Shown piece after piece: positions 1 through 10,989 of a DNA stretch of 64,000 bases. Position numbers and translations under genes: made by a program. The notes beneath the pieces were generated by a model that did no database searches, was not told the DNA's origin, and saw only the letters and a program-made list of their open reading frames with translations. The stretch covers positions 1,364,001-1,428,000 of the forward strand of contig JAUKUA010000002.1 in the NCBI GenBank assembly GCA_030549175.1, in the 5' to 3' direction. Position 1 is the first letter of the stretch; each line of letters begins with the position of its first letter. This DNA is from Lasiosphaeris hirsuta. Its lineage: Eukaryota; Ascomycota; Sordariomycetes; Sordariales; Lasiosphaeriaceae.

Positions 1-244
1 TCGACATGCATCGGTTCCGTCTTAGCAGGGCCGAAAACCAAGGAGACGCTCGGAATGTCAGAAGAGCCAGGCTAGAGTTAGGGAAAGGGGTAGCATGAAG
101 AGTATGTATGCTCTTGTCGTCCGTTGTCTGTGCCATTCTCGTCCCCATTCCTCGTCGTCCAAAAGGTCCACCCACTCCAATATCACTCATCTCTTGTGAC
201 TCTCTTCACCTGGCTGAAACCACATATTTTTTCTATTGTCATTC

Positions 245-1009
245 ATGTCGTTAAATATGTGGCCACGCAAAATCAGCGCGGCATACGACCGTCTCCGCGG
301 TGCCGACGGCGACGACGCCGAGACGCAGCCCTTTACGGACGGCGAGGCAGAGAAACAGGACGCCGGCCACCACATGTCCTCCACAGCACCCCGGTCGCGA
401 AGCTGGATGAACAAGGCGAGGTCAGCCCTGGCGTTCGCCCTTGGACTTGTCTGTGGCTGGATCGTGCTCGTCACAGCCTGGCGCACGACGCTCCACCCCG
501 TCCCCCGAACAGTACAATACACCACCAAGACGCTTGAGTGCGGCAACACCACTGCCGAGGCCGAAGCCAGCGGATGCTCGTTTGACCTGCTCTCCCACAA
601 CTGGGTCCCTCCACCGTGTCTCGACCCCCAAACGGAGTCCGAGTACCGCGCATACATCAGCAGCCCCGAGCGGGCCCTCGGCCCATACCCCTACTTCCTC
701 GACGCCGAGGGCACCAAGCGCGTCGAGTCGGAGCGCGCCTTTGCGTTACTCGCCAATGGTCATCCCGTGCTGGCGGATCAGCACGTGTACACCACGCGCG
801 AGGAACACCTCGCGCATTGCAAGTTCTTGTTGCGCCGAACGCACCGCGCCGCGCAGCGCAAAGTCCGGCTCAACGACGAGAACGCCGGGTTTTGGCACAC
901 CGAGCACTGCCTCGAGGAGCTGAGCAATCCGGGCCGTAAGCCGTTGGATGCGCTAAACGAGGGATTCTTTGTGGGGTACTCGCCTTGTACTATCGAGGTA
1001 CCTGTTTGA
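245..1009 (+). CDS. UstYa-like (DUF3328-type) single-pass membrane protein
   Basis: Uninterrupted frame of 254 residues. A hydrophobic segment lies at about residues 58-79 (ARSALAFALGLVCGWIV...), so it is probably a type II membrane protein with a short cytosolic N-terminus. The lumenal part carries two HxxHC motifs, H188-H191-C192 and H218-H221-C222, the hallmark of the UstYa/DUF3328 family, in which they are thought to bind metal for oxidative steps in peptide natural-product assembly. The conserved opening CGNTTAEAEASGCSFD is typical of stand-alone relatives found outside ustiloxin-type clusters. No precursor peptide or other cluster gene is adjacent, so a biosynthetic role is unproven. 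The first in-frame ATG at 245 was chosen; another ATG follows four codons later. Family assignment is good, substrate unknown. Confidence 0.8.
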   Translation: MSLNMWPRKISAAYDRLRGADGDDAETQPFTDGEAEKQDAGHHMSSTAPRSRSWMNKARSALAFALGLVCGWIVLVTAWRTTLHPVPRTVQYTTKTLECGNTTAEAEASGCSFDLLSHNWVPPPCLDPQTESEYRAYISSPERALGPYPYFLDAEGTKRVESERAFALLANGHPVLADQHVYTTREEHLAHCKFLLRRTHRAAQRKVRLNDENAGFWHTEHCLEELSNPGRKPLDALNEGFFVGYSPCTIEVPV

Positions 1010-1277
1010 TCCCCTTCGATTTGGAAGGTTGCCCTTTGGGGTCCACGGAAACTTTGGAGATGCTGTTACTACTTATATAACTATCCTCCCGAGGTAGCTA
1101 GGTATGGTTAAGCAGAAAATACGACATGCTCCCTGGACGTCTGTCAATGCATGTACGTGATATGCGTGATAGTATGTATCAAAGTGTAGAACAAAGAGCG
1201 CTTTCATCGCCCACCGAGAGTTTTCTCCAACGATAGGATTTACTCTAGAGACTAGAATTAGTACCAGAATAAAAACT

Positions 1278-2305
1278 TCATGGCAGCTGTCGTCCCCTCT
1301 CCTTGATAGCCTGCTGCGCCAACCGCATCACCTCGGTAATCTCCTCTAACGGTCCCTCAATGTCGGCGAGGACCATGCGCCCCCAAAACCCGGCCGCCGT
1401 AGCAAGATATGACAGATCCCTGCGGTCTTCGCTCGATGAAGAATGCATAGACTCTTGATAAGAGTGGCCGTCACTCCCAGTCCTGATCAGCCGGATGTTG
1501 CCAGTGAATATCGTGTTGAGCAAGGCGCAAGTGGCCACACAAACCACCCTATACAGATGTGGGTACAGGCGCGTGTCCGAGGCAGAGACGTAGGAGCTCG
1601 CGGCGAGGACCTTGCGCGCCGATGACGCCCGCTTACGTGCGCTGTAGATCGAACATGAAGAGTCACCATGATCCCCACCATTGTCGACTCGTCCTTCTTC
1701 GTAGTTTGTGCCAATACTGCTGGTGCTACCGCCAGCCGGAACCGTAGCGAGACTGGAACGTCTCCTCTCATGGCCAGGGCCGGCCGACAGACTTTGCGGA
1801 CGATGGGTGATGCTCCCCGTCTCGGAGTTGCTCTCAGCACTGTTCGTAATGGTTTCTGAATGAGAAGTCTGGTGCGAGTAGTATGGCCGCCATCGCTGCT
1901 GCTGCTGCTGCTGCTGGGCGGTTGTGGCGTGGATGGCCATCAGGGCTTCTTGGTACTGAAAGAATACAGTCACTCTAATTCTCCGTTCCTGCGCTGTGAT
2001 TGGTCTCCCATCACAGCGATTATCTGTAAAGATACTCGCGTGGGCGGTACCACTCGCGCCAGGGTTGTTTGATGCGTTGCTGTCATTGACATTGGCAGCA
2101 AGATTTTGCCCGTTCTGGATGGCAGCCTGGACACTGCTCGGCAATGACTGGACCCAACCCTCGAGATACGATTCGAGATCCAAAACAGACTGCAGGTCAG
2201 TTCGGCGCGCACGTAGCGACTGCTGGCTGAGACTTCTGCGCAAAACGACTTCGCACAGACTCCCATACCGACAATGGGAGACGAGCCAGTCAAACTCACA
2301 CCCTC

Positions 2306-2337
<32 letters not shown>

Positions 2338-4411
2338 GCGGGTGGTGGCGTGTAATCGATAAAATCGCGGTCAAGGACCTGCAGCTGTTCGTGAGTTACG
2401 CGCTCTGTCCATAGAATCTGGCAATCAATCTTAAAGGCTCGGGGGCGGGCGAGAGACTCGGAAGAAAAGAAAAAGAAAAGAAACGTGGAAAAATACCGGA
2501 AAGTTCTCCCTGCGCAGACAAACCTCCTTCTCCAGTGCGTACAGGAACCAGACGGCCCGCTTCGTCTGCTGCTGATCGGTGTGGGATGAACATGCCTCGT
2601 CAATAACGGCGTGCCGACCCAGCCGCATCACCTGAACGTAATGAATTGCGCTTGACACCAGCCGGCTGGTATGGGGAGATAAGATCCGTGCCGCAAAATA
2701 CGCCTGGTCAAGGGACAGATGTCAGACGGATGGAACAATGTGAACAATTGACAAGAGATGATTGTGCTTGCCATTGTAACAAGCGCCTTTACTCCAAGTT
2801 GTTCAGTTAGCTGCAAGAAAGTGCCATGTTCTTTCATGATACTTGCCTGAAAATCAACAAGCGAGAACGTGTTGTTCCCTATTATCTGCGATTGAAGTTC
2901 TACAGCAGTTTGAAACTGAGCGAGCGGCATGTCGCTCGGCAGATCATCCCACTGACCTTCCGCACGCAAAATGTGTGCACCCACCGCTAGGACGACGTGA
3001 GCAAGGGCAGAGGTGTGTTTTCCAGGCGAGGGCGGGCCTCGAGAGTCCGCAGGTCGAGATGCTGGGTCCGGTGATTGGTCTAATATCCCGATCATGGCTG
3101 TTTCAATCCGGGAGCGGTCTAAGAAGAGTGCAGGGCTGCCGTGGATGAGAAAACTTCAGCGTCAGGGGGGATTTCAAAGTTTGGAAAAGGGGTGAAGGCG
3201 GATGGTACCACTCACCCCGGTGCGTCCTGCAGACAAGCTAGGGAAAGTGTCAGATGCTTTCCGTATGCTGAATGTGCCTTGCTTCGCACAAAGGAAGCGT
3301 ACCTTCGATGCAATCCAAGGCGAACTCGCGATGGATGCGAGGGGCCTCTGAGTCCTGTCCTCTCTCCTGTTCTGTGATTTGTGACTGGTAGACGTGAATG
3401 TCTCCCCACAGCAACCCCCTGACAGCGCGGACGAGATCTAAATCTCGGCCAAGTTGCCCACGCCACTGTTGATTACAGTAGTCTTGCATCTCCCGTAGTA
3501 GTGCGTCCTTGATCAGCTCATGCTGGGGCGTTATTATGTCTGTGTGTGATGACCTCAGATGTGAGAACCGCAGCTTTGATGCTGGAAGCGACATACCTGC
3601 AGAGGCAACATCTAGAGCACAAACCGTCTTCCGCATGTCAATAGCAGGGCGGAAGTCAGGCCCCAATGACGTGGCGGAGGGGGGGACCACTTTTGTGATA
3701 TCAGACAGGACCCCAAAGGTGAAGGGTTCGTCTGAACCGTTTTCCATATCCATGTCGGAAAACATGTCAGTCTTCCACACGTTCGCGTTGTCAGATCCTA
3801 AATGAGGTGGTCCGACTGTGCTCGTGCTAAGCCTCCGAGAATGGTAGCTAGCCACGGTTTCGTCGTCCAGCAGCTGTTCTTCGGGGTAATCCGATGGCAG
3901 CGCCATGATGTCTCCAAAGAGGGCCGAGTCAAGGAGCGGGAGCGGGTCTGCCCGCTCCGCCGAAAAATAAGCCCCGATGGAATCATGATCAGTCGGTAGT
4001 TCTTGGCGGGGATGGTATTGAGGAGATACAATGGGATCCTGGAGATCGATTCTCTTTCCCAGCGATCGCCGCGCATGGCCCGAGGGAGGGTATCGGCAGT
4101 CGTATCCTAGCCTCTGGAGTTTGCTGTCAGCTTCTACCTTTGATGTTTACTTTCCAGGAGAAGGAGATGCCAACTGAAGCAGCAAGGAAGGTGTATCACC
4201 TGGCATTGGGTGCATGAGCTCTTGCCGTCGCCTATAACACGTTTGCTCGATCAGACAGCTGAACGCCACATGTGAGTTAGATCAACGGAGAGAACAAACA
4301 GCGAACTTTCCGGGCGCGACAGCGGTGACAAGCTCCTCTTCGACGCGTAACAGGTTTTTGGGGCACTGTCGCGCGTTGAATCTGGCTGGGTGGGCTTTGG
4401 GGGCTGTTCAT
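1278..4411 (-). CDS. Zn2Cys6 transcription factor with fungal MHR domain (multi-exon)
   Basis: Nuclear fungal regulator. The zinc cluster is split by introns. Exon 4300-4411 starts at ATG 4411 and ends in ACHRCRARKVRC; exon 4200-4231 gives DGKSSCTQCQ; the next exon (3303-4113) opens RLGYDCRY. Together they form the six-cysteine binuclear cluster. A 22-base exon at 3216-3237 and an exon beginning at 3135 lead into the middle homology region (GPALFLDRSR, LAHVVLAVGAHI, YVQVMRLGRHAV, then DFIDYTPPP and FDWLVSHCRYGSLCE). Further introns lie near 2700-2780 and 2450-2500 (donor after ...RRENFP). The 3' exon runs to TGA at 1278 and carries poly-Thr (ACA repeat) and poly-Gln tracts. Two internal donors may be GC rather than GT (around 2846 and 2771), so exon ends there are uncertain. 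DNA target unknown. Confidence 0.85.
2306..2338. repeat. (TTG)11 trinucleotide microsatellite inside the Zn2Cys6 gene
   Basis: Eleven perfect TTG units on the plus strand. On the coding (minus) strand they read as ACA codons, giving a run of about ten threonines between the two halves of the MHR domain. Likely length-polymorphic. Confidence 0.9.
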
Positions 4412-5119
4412 GTTGGTGGTTGCCGGCGACACAACTGCAATTCACTTGGCACACATGAAACTATCAAATGCAAGGACGGCAACAAGCAAGCCAAGCCCAG
4501 CCAAGCTTCTTAAGCGGTAAGCCACGAGAAAGCCAAGTCGATCGGGGCGTTGAATAAGCTTTTTTCCCGCACCAAGTTCCGATGACTCTGCTGAGGTGAG
4601 TGAGATCGGTTGAACCCCTCTTGCGCTCTTACCTTCCTCATTCGGACAGGATAGGCACACCGCCTCGTGAGGATTCTACAAGGCTCCCTTTCTATACTAG
4701 CCAACGAACCAACGACGTTGTAGATGGATACAGCGTGATGGGGTCAGCACCAAAATCACGCCTCTCCCGGACCCACCCCCCCCCCCCCCCCCCCCCTCCC
4801 CTCTGAGCGGGCGGGTAAGATTCCGGCTCCCCCAACTTGCGGCATAATGCCGGGATGACGCCTACGGCCAAACGCTCGTATAAGTCGTATTACACAGAGA
4901 CCGCGGTGGAGACGATAGAAAACAAAGAACTGTTTATGATAGGCCGGATCGCGAGCAATTTCTAATCATGGATGGGATTACCGTGTGCCGCTCGCTATGC
5001 GTCTACTTGAGGGATCATTACCACTATAATACCACGTCGCCACCGACAAATCACACGGGCTCGTCACCGTCACCGCTTGGACCAGGATTCTCAAGCAAGG
5101 ACCGTAGGGCATCGACACC
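4412..5119. other. Divergent intergenic region with C21 homopolymer
   Basis: Between the divergent Zn2Cys6 regulator and the sedolisin gene. It holds a run of 21 C at 4776-4796. No convincing reading frame or RNA gene was seen; it should contain both promoters. Confidence 0.6.
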
Positions 5120-7389
5120 ATGTTGCTTCGAAAGCTCGCCATCGCGGCTGCCCTGACCTCGGGTATTGCCGCTGGCTTTCACTCGCCCGGGGATAGGCGC
5201 ACAGTGCCTACCACGCACCAAGTCCACGAGCGACAAGATGCACACTGGTCCACGCGATGGGAGAAGGGGGCTAGAGTGCAGCCCAGGACTGTGTTACCTG
5301 TGCGCATTGGTCTTACGCAGAGGAATCTCGAGGCTGGAGAACGGCTCTTGAGCGTCATGTAAGTACCAACTTCCTTTATTCCATTGCCATTGCAATACTC
5401 GTCTACTTGTACGAAATCCTTACGGGGCTAGTTCGGACCCGACATCCTCAAACTACGGAAAACACCTGTCGGCCGAGGAAGTGATCTCCATGTTTGCGCC
5501 ATCGGATGAGGCTATCGATGCCGTCAGGGCGTGGCTCGTCGGGGCTGGATTCGCTGCCGACTCCATCTCGCTGTCGGCCAACAAGCAGTGGGTCCAGTTC
5601 GACGCCCGCGCCGCCGACGTCGAGGATCTCCTTGCCACGGACTTTTTCGAGTACCAAGACCGCCGTGGCATCAGCGGCAGGGCGGTTGCAGCCGAGGCAT
5701 ACCATGTGCCCCTTGAGCTGCAGCAGCACGTCGACTACATCACACCGGGAATCCGGCTGCGTGCGGAGCCGGCGCTCGAACCAGAACACGGTCGCCGAAG
5801 CTGGGAACCCTCTGTGGAAAAGGGGACGCTTGACAGGCGTACTGTGGGGGCGGGGGTCAACTTGGTAGCTGATGTGGACACCCACTTTCCACTGCTCAAC
5901 TCCACCGCTTGCGACTACTACCTCACCACTGCCTGCATCCGGGCTCAATACCAGATTCCCAACAACACCCTCTCCACGCCAGGCAACGAGGTAGGCATCT
6001 TTGCATCCCTCAACGACCACTACAGCCGCGCCAACCTCGACACCTTCTTCACCACGCTCTACCCGGGCCGCATACCCAATGGCACATATCCCGAGGAAAG
6101 ACTCATCAACGGCGCCATCGGAGCCGCCGAAGACGTCCCAGGTCTCAACTCCACCACCAACGGCGGCGAATCCGACCTCGACTTACAGGCCGCGTGGCCA
6201 CTCATCTACCCCCAGCGAGCCGTCATCTTCCAGACCGACGACCAATACTACGAGACGGAGCAAACCACCCCCGACACGCCCTACAGCGGGTTCTGGAACA
6301 CATTCTACGACGCGCTCGACGGATCCTACTGCACTTTCTCTGCGTTCGGCGAGACGGGGGATTGCACCGAGCCCGAGTGTCTCGATCCGATGTATCCAAA
6401 CCCCAACGACCAAAACGGATACCAAGGTCCCCGGCAATGTGGTGCCTTTACCCCTACCAAGGTAATTTCCATCTCTTATAGCGGTGGCGAAGCCGATTTC
6501 CCCGCGTCCTATCTCCGCAGGCAATGTGCAGAGATCATGAAGCTCGCACTGCAGGGTGTCACCGTGGTGGAATCATCGGGGGATAGCGGGGTCGCAGGGT
6601 ATGAAGGGGATCCACGCCTCGCGAATGGATGTGCCGGGGAAAGCGGGAGGGTTTTCTATCCCTCGGCGGATGTGACCTGTCCGTATGTCCTTGCGGTGGG
6701 GGCCACGAGACTCAACCACACCTCTCCCAACTCAACGACGTATTTTGAAACAGCGTGGGAATACTCAGGAGGTGGGTTCTCGAACTATTTCGACGCCCCG
6801 CCCTGGCAAAAGCGCGCGGTAGGGGGGTATTTCTCCTCGGTGAGGCTTAATTTCACGGGGTATGAATCACCTGGGGAGAATTTCAGTCATGTTGGACAGG
6901 GGGTATACCGGAAAGGTGGGCGGGGATATCCCGACGTGGCTGCTATGGGAAGGGGATATTTCTCCTTTACCGAGGGCAAGTGGTCCCGCCAGGGCGGCAC
7001 ATCGTTGTCAGCGCCGTTGTGGGCGGCCGTGTTGACGCTGGTGAATGAGCGGCGGCTTGCAGCGGGGAAGAGCACGGTTGGGTTGGTTCATCCTGTTTTG
7101 GTGAGTCTTTTTTGCTCCCTGCTACCCAAGGCACGGGAGAGGCTAACGGGGTCCAGTACGCCCACCCTGAAGTCTTCGCCGACGTTACCCAGGGCGCCAA
7201 CCTCGGCTGCAATATGACCGGCTTCCCAGCCGCCAGGGGATGGGACCCCGTCACCGGTCTCGGGTAAGTGTTTTCGTTTTCATTTTCTTTGTGCTAACAT
7301 GACATGGAACTGCACGATGGGCTCGACTGACGGTTTCTAGCACCCCGATATTCCCCAAGCTCGTTGATGTGTTTCTCCAATTACCGTAA
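5120..7389 (+). CDS. Secreted sedolisin-family (S53) serine-carboxyl peptidase, tripeptidyl-peptidase-like
   Basis: Four exons: 5120-5358, 5432-7100, 7157-7263 and 7341-7389, giving 687 residues. All introns are GT-AG and keep frame. It begins with a signal peptide (MLLRKLAIAAALTSGIAAG), followed by a pro-kumamolisin-type activation domain (GKHLSAEEVISMF at about 90-102). The catalytic residues of S53 are visible: Glu326 and Asp330 in GGESDLDLQ, the oxyanion Asp in SSGDSGV, and Ser604 in GGTSLSAP. The C-terminal DPVTGLGTP matches the calcium-binding end of the family. Several N-glycosylation sequons (NST, NGT, NHT) fit an extracellular enzyme. Expected role is acidic extracellular proteolysis releasing peptides from protein. 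Family call is firm; exact tri- or endopeptidase activity is not determinable here. Confidence 0.95.
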
Positions 7390-7887
7390 TGGGAATCGTG
7401 GCACCTTGAAAGTGAGGAGTGTCTCTTTCTTCGTGCTTACTGCAAGAAATTACAAGTCAGTCTGTCAAGCCCTAGTGCGGTGGGATGGACATAACCTGCT
7501 CCTGTACGCCTGCTTGATAAGTCCACGGGTTGGTTCCGGCCATCGTCTTGATAGTAACAAGTTGGTTTCATCACTGTAGTCTCTAATACGGAATGAGAGC
7601 CCCCCCCCCCTCCACCCACAATGCCCAAGATAGTAGAGCCTACTTGCTAGAGGCAAACCTTATAGGTCATTAGGTGCCAAACTTTCAAAAAGTCAGAAGC
7701 TGATTATTGTACTACTTTTAGCTATTGATGCACTATTTGTGGCTTGTCGACGTGGTGTACCTGAGCTTCCCTTCATTTTGCAAGAATAGAAACCTTGAAA
7801 TTAAAAGTATGATCCCCTCCCCCTTCAAACAGCGTACGAACCTAGTATTATTTCGTTATAACACCCCGTTTCCCTTCAAGCATCACC
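7390..7887. other. Convergent 3' intergenic region
   Basis: Lies between the 3' ends of the sedolisin and the MARVEL-domain gene. AT-richer; contains a short C10 run near 7600. No gene recognised. Confidence 0.6.
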
Positions 7888-8644
7888 TTAGACTACCAGC
7901 TCCTCGGTCTTCTTTGCCGGAGCCGTTTCAGCCTGCGCAGCGCTCGCTACTTGGCCCTTTTCGGCATCTGCCGCAGTTTGCTGGTCCGCCAGTGGGGTCG
8001 TTTGGGCATCAGGGCTGAAGTTCAAGTTAGAATCACAGGCAGCTGCGGAGTCGGAATGACTTACACAGGTTTCTTCCACCAAACGTTGTAGCTCACCCAT
8101 GCTCCCTGAGGCAAAGTTAGCACAACCCGACATGGTGGCAGCAATCAGGGATGTCTTACCAGGATTGTAGTGAGCAAGTAGTTCCACAGTGAAATGAAGG
8201 AAGACGCCAGCACCAGCTTGAACTGAACACAACTGGATGCCCAGTAGAATCCCCAATAGCTGCGGTACCAAACGGCGTCGCAGCCGTCAGTCCCAACGCG
8301 CTGTGAACTTGTTAGGCGCCGGTTCAATTAAAAAGTAATGTACAAGTTGGATGACGTACGGTCATGACCAGGGAAAAGACGGTCACCCATAGGGCAAAGA
8401 ATACAAAGTCGGCCGGGAAAGCAAGAAAGGTGTAGAGGAATGGGGCGATGAAGACTAAGCCGTAGACAGCACTGATGGAGCAGACGATGAGGGTGAACAT
8501 GAGACGAGGGTCCTTTTCCGCGTCGGCTATGTTTGCGAGGGAGATGAAGCGGCTCACGAAACTGAGAGCCACGACACCGCAACTAAACTGGCCAAAGCGC
8601 AGAAGCACCAGGGCCACTTTAGTGAGTTTGTTGATTTCGGCCAT
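7888..8644 (-). CDS. MARVEL-domain four-helix membrane protein
   Basis: Four exons on the minus strand: 8360-8644, 8160-8300, 8065-8105 and 7888-8014; 197 residues, all junctions GT-AG and in frame. Four hydrophobic helices are visible: KVALVLLRFGQFSCGVVAL, LMFTLIVCSISAVYGLVF, FPADFVFFALWVTVFSLVM, and the last around FKLVLASSFISLWNYLL. The DAVWYRSYWGFYWASS loop between helices 3 and 4 and the closing LGAWVSYNVWW are typical of fungal MARVEL proteins related to Nce102-type eisosome/plasma-membrane factors. The C-terminal tail is charged and Ala/Glu-rich, probably cytosolic. An in-frame ATG nine codons upstream (8671) is an alternative start. Precise function unknown. Confidence 0.88.
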
Positions 8645-9465
8645 GGTGACAGACAGCGAGGTACTGAGCAAGCAGTGAGGAAGATGTCAGGCGAGCGGAC
8701 GTGGTCAAGACGATAAGTATCAGCTGGGACTGTTTTTCTTTTGTAATTCGAGATACTACTCTCTTTCGCGACCCCTTTGTCTGTTCCGTCCCATGTCCCG
8801 CCATGCTTCCTCTCCACCCCCGCAAACGGTAGACAAGGACGATGAGTCTAGAAGTCAGAGCTCCAGAACGAATGCGGGACAAAGGGCCATGTGGAATTTG
8901 CCGTCGTTTTGTGGCTGGCTTAGCCTGGACAGTCCGGTAGACTGAAGTCTTGTTGCAGCTGGGCGCCATCTGATGGGCCCAATGGAGACTCGGACTCCTT
9001 TTCCATCCTCAGAACTCGATCACAACCGAGGAAGCCAGGAGTCGGGAATGTTCACTTACCAGTGCCCTTCACGCTCCGAAAAAGTTTTCCAGTGCAATTG
9101 GCTTCCCCACCCTGCATCTCGCATCGACTTTGTCGAAAAGGCGTTGGTTGAATGGATGGAAATGCCTGGAGATAATGCACGTCCAAGACAATTTTAACTG
9201 GCACCTTCCAGCCTTGCGGTGAGGGGATGGACCCTCAGTGCTGACCTGCACCAGGCCCTCATTTTGCGGCCAGTGTGGGGCGCGATTGCTGCCCCAATCT
9301 CAATTACCCCGCCAATTCGCCCAAAGACCTTGACCGCCAGCAAGCTCGTCAACCGACACCTGGATTGAATATTCCGTACTTTTCCTTATAATTCCCACGT
9401 CAACAGCCAGCTCTGCAAATTCTCCTCCCGAAACAGTTCTCACAACCCCCCCCAAGACTCCAATC
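8645..9465. other. Divergent promoter region between MARVEL gene and MVD1
   Basis: About 820 bases with no supported gene. Both flanking genes are transcribed outward, so their promoters lie here. The stretch just before the MVD1 ATG is CA/CT-rich, usual for a fungal 5' leader. Confidence 0.6.
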
Positions 9466-10709
9466 ATGGCCGACACCAAGGTATACCGCGCAAGCACGAC
9501 CGCGCCGGTCAACATCGCCGTCGTCAAGTACCTTCCCCCGTCCCCCGTCCTCCCTCCCTCACCCAACTGACCAACCACCCGTCCAGGTACTGGGGTAAGC
9601 GCGACACCAAACTCAACCTCCCAACCAACTCTTCCCTCTCGGTAACCCTCTCGCAGTCCGACCTGCGCACCCTTACCACGGCCTCCTGCTCGGCCCTCTT
9701 CCCCGCCTCCGAAGGCGACTCCCTCCTGCTCAACGGCGCCCCCTCTGACGTCAGCGGTGCCCGCACGCAGGCCTGCTTCCGCGAGCTCCGCGCCCGCCGC
9801 GCCTCCCTCGAGGCCGCCGACCCGTCCCTCCCCAAGCTCTCGACCCTGCCGCTGCGGCTCGTGTCGGAGAACAACTTCCCCACGGCCGCCGGCCTCGCCT
9901 CGTCGGCCGCGGGCTTCGCGGCCTTTGTGCGCGCGATTGCCGATCTGTACGAGCTGCCGGCGTCGCCGTCGGAGCTCAGCTTGATTGCGCGGCAGGGGTC
10001 GGGGTCCGCGTGCCGGAGTTTGTTTGGGGGTTATGTGGCGTGGCGGATGGGGGCGCAGGAGAACGGAGGTGATTCCACGGCCGACCAGGTCGCCGAGGCG
10101 AGCCATTGGCCCGAGATGCGGGCGCTGATTCTGGTTGCGTCGGCGGCCAAGAAGGGGGTGAGTTCCACGTCGGGGATGCAGCAGACGGTGGCGACGTCGG
10201 GGTTGTTCAAGGAGAGGATTGCGACGGTGGTGCCGGCGAATATGGCGGCCATGGAGAAGGCGATTGCCGAGAGGGACTTTGAGGTATTTGGCGAGGTCAC
10301 GATGCGGGACTCCAACTCGTTCCATGCCACCTGCGCCGACACGTACCCGCCCATCTTCTACATGAATGATGTGTCACGGGCGGCAATCCGTGCGGTCGAG
10401 GCTATCAATGCTGCCGCGGGCCGGACCGTGGCTGCGTACACCTTTGACGCGGGCCCGAACGCCGTGGTTTACTACCTGGAGAAGGACACCGAGGCTGTGG
10501 TGGGGAGCTTCTATCATGTGCTCGGTGGGGTGGACGGGTGGAAGACGGCTGCCATCGGGGGGCTGAAGCCCCTCCTAGCGCTGGACGAAGGCGTCGCAGG
10601 CCTGCTCCAGGCGGGCGTCAGCCGGGTCATCATGACTGGCGTTGGTGAGGGGCCCATCAAGACGGACGAGTACCTCGTGGCTGAAGACGGTAGCCCAGCC
10701 AAGAGGTGA
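9466..10709 (+). CDS. MVD1: Mevalonate diphosphate decarboxylase
   Basis: Two exons, 9466-9527 and 9587-10709, giving 394 residues, the normal length for the fungal enzyme (Mvd1/Erg19). It converts mevalonate-5-diphosphate to isopentenyl diphosphate with ATP, the last step of the mevalonate pathway feeding sterols and prenyl lipids. The GHMP-kinase fold is evident: the N-terminal TAPVNIAVVKYWGKRD, the ATP-binding P-loop FPTAAGLASSAAGFAAF, the invariant GSGSACRSLFGG, and the C-terminal YTFDAGPNAV with its conserved Asp. The intron splits the AAG codon of VVKYWGK, a position commonly interrupted in filamentous ascomycetes. No truncation or missing catalytic residue is seen. Cytosolic or peroxisomal location cannot be decided from this sequence. 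Confidence 0.97.
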
Positions 10710-10989
10710 GGAGCGGACGATGGTGAATCTTCATAGCAGAGCATAGCGATTTGTGTCGAACAAACTCCCCCAATTCGAATGCTGGCGCCGCTTGTGATTA
10801 GTCCGGGTCAGATAAGATAAGCCAGGGGGTTATCAATGCCAAGCTCCCAAGGCCGCGCCTGGGGGCCAGCAAAACACCACGCCCCAGCCGTGGCATAGTC
10901 CCGAGTCTGACCAAGACACCGACCGCCTGTTTTATGCCAGGCCGTTCCCCAACTGCACGGCGCGCAATCGCCCCAATGCCGCCGGCACA

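Noticed and set aside
9300..10325. 341-codon minus-strand frame over the MVD1 gene
   Set aside because: Antisense frame in GC-rich coding DNA; low-complexity Arg/Gly composition, no homology.
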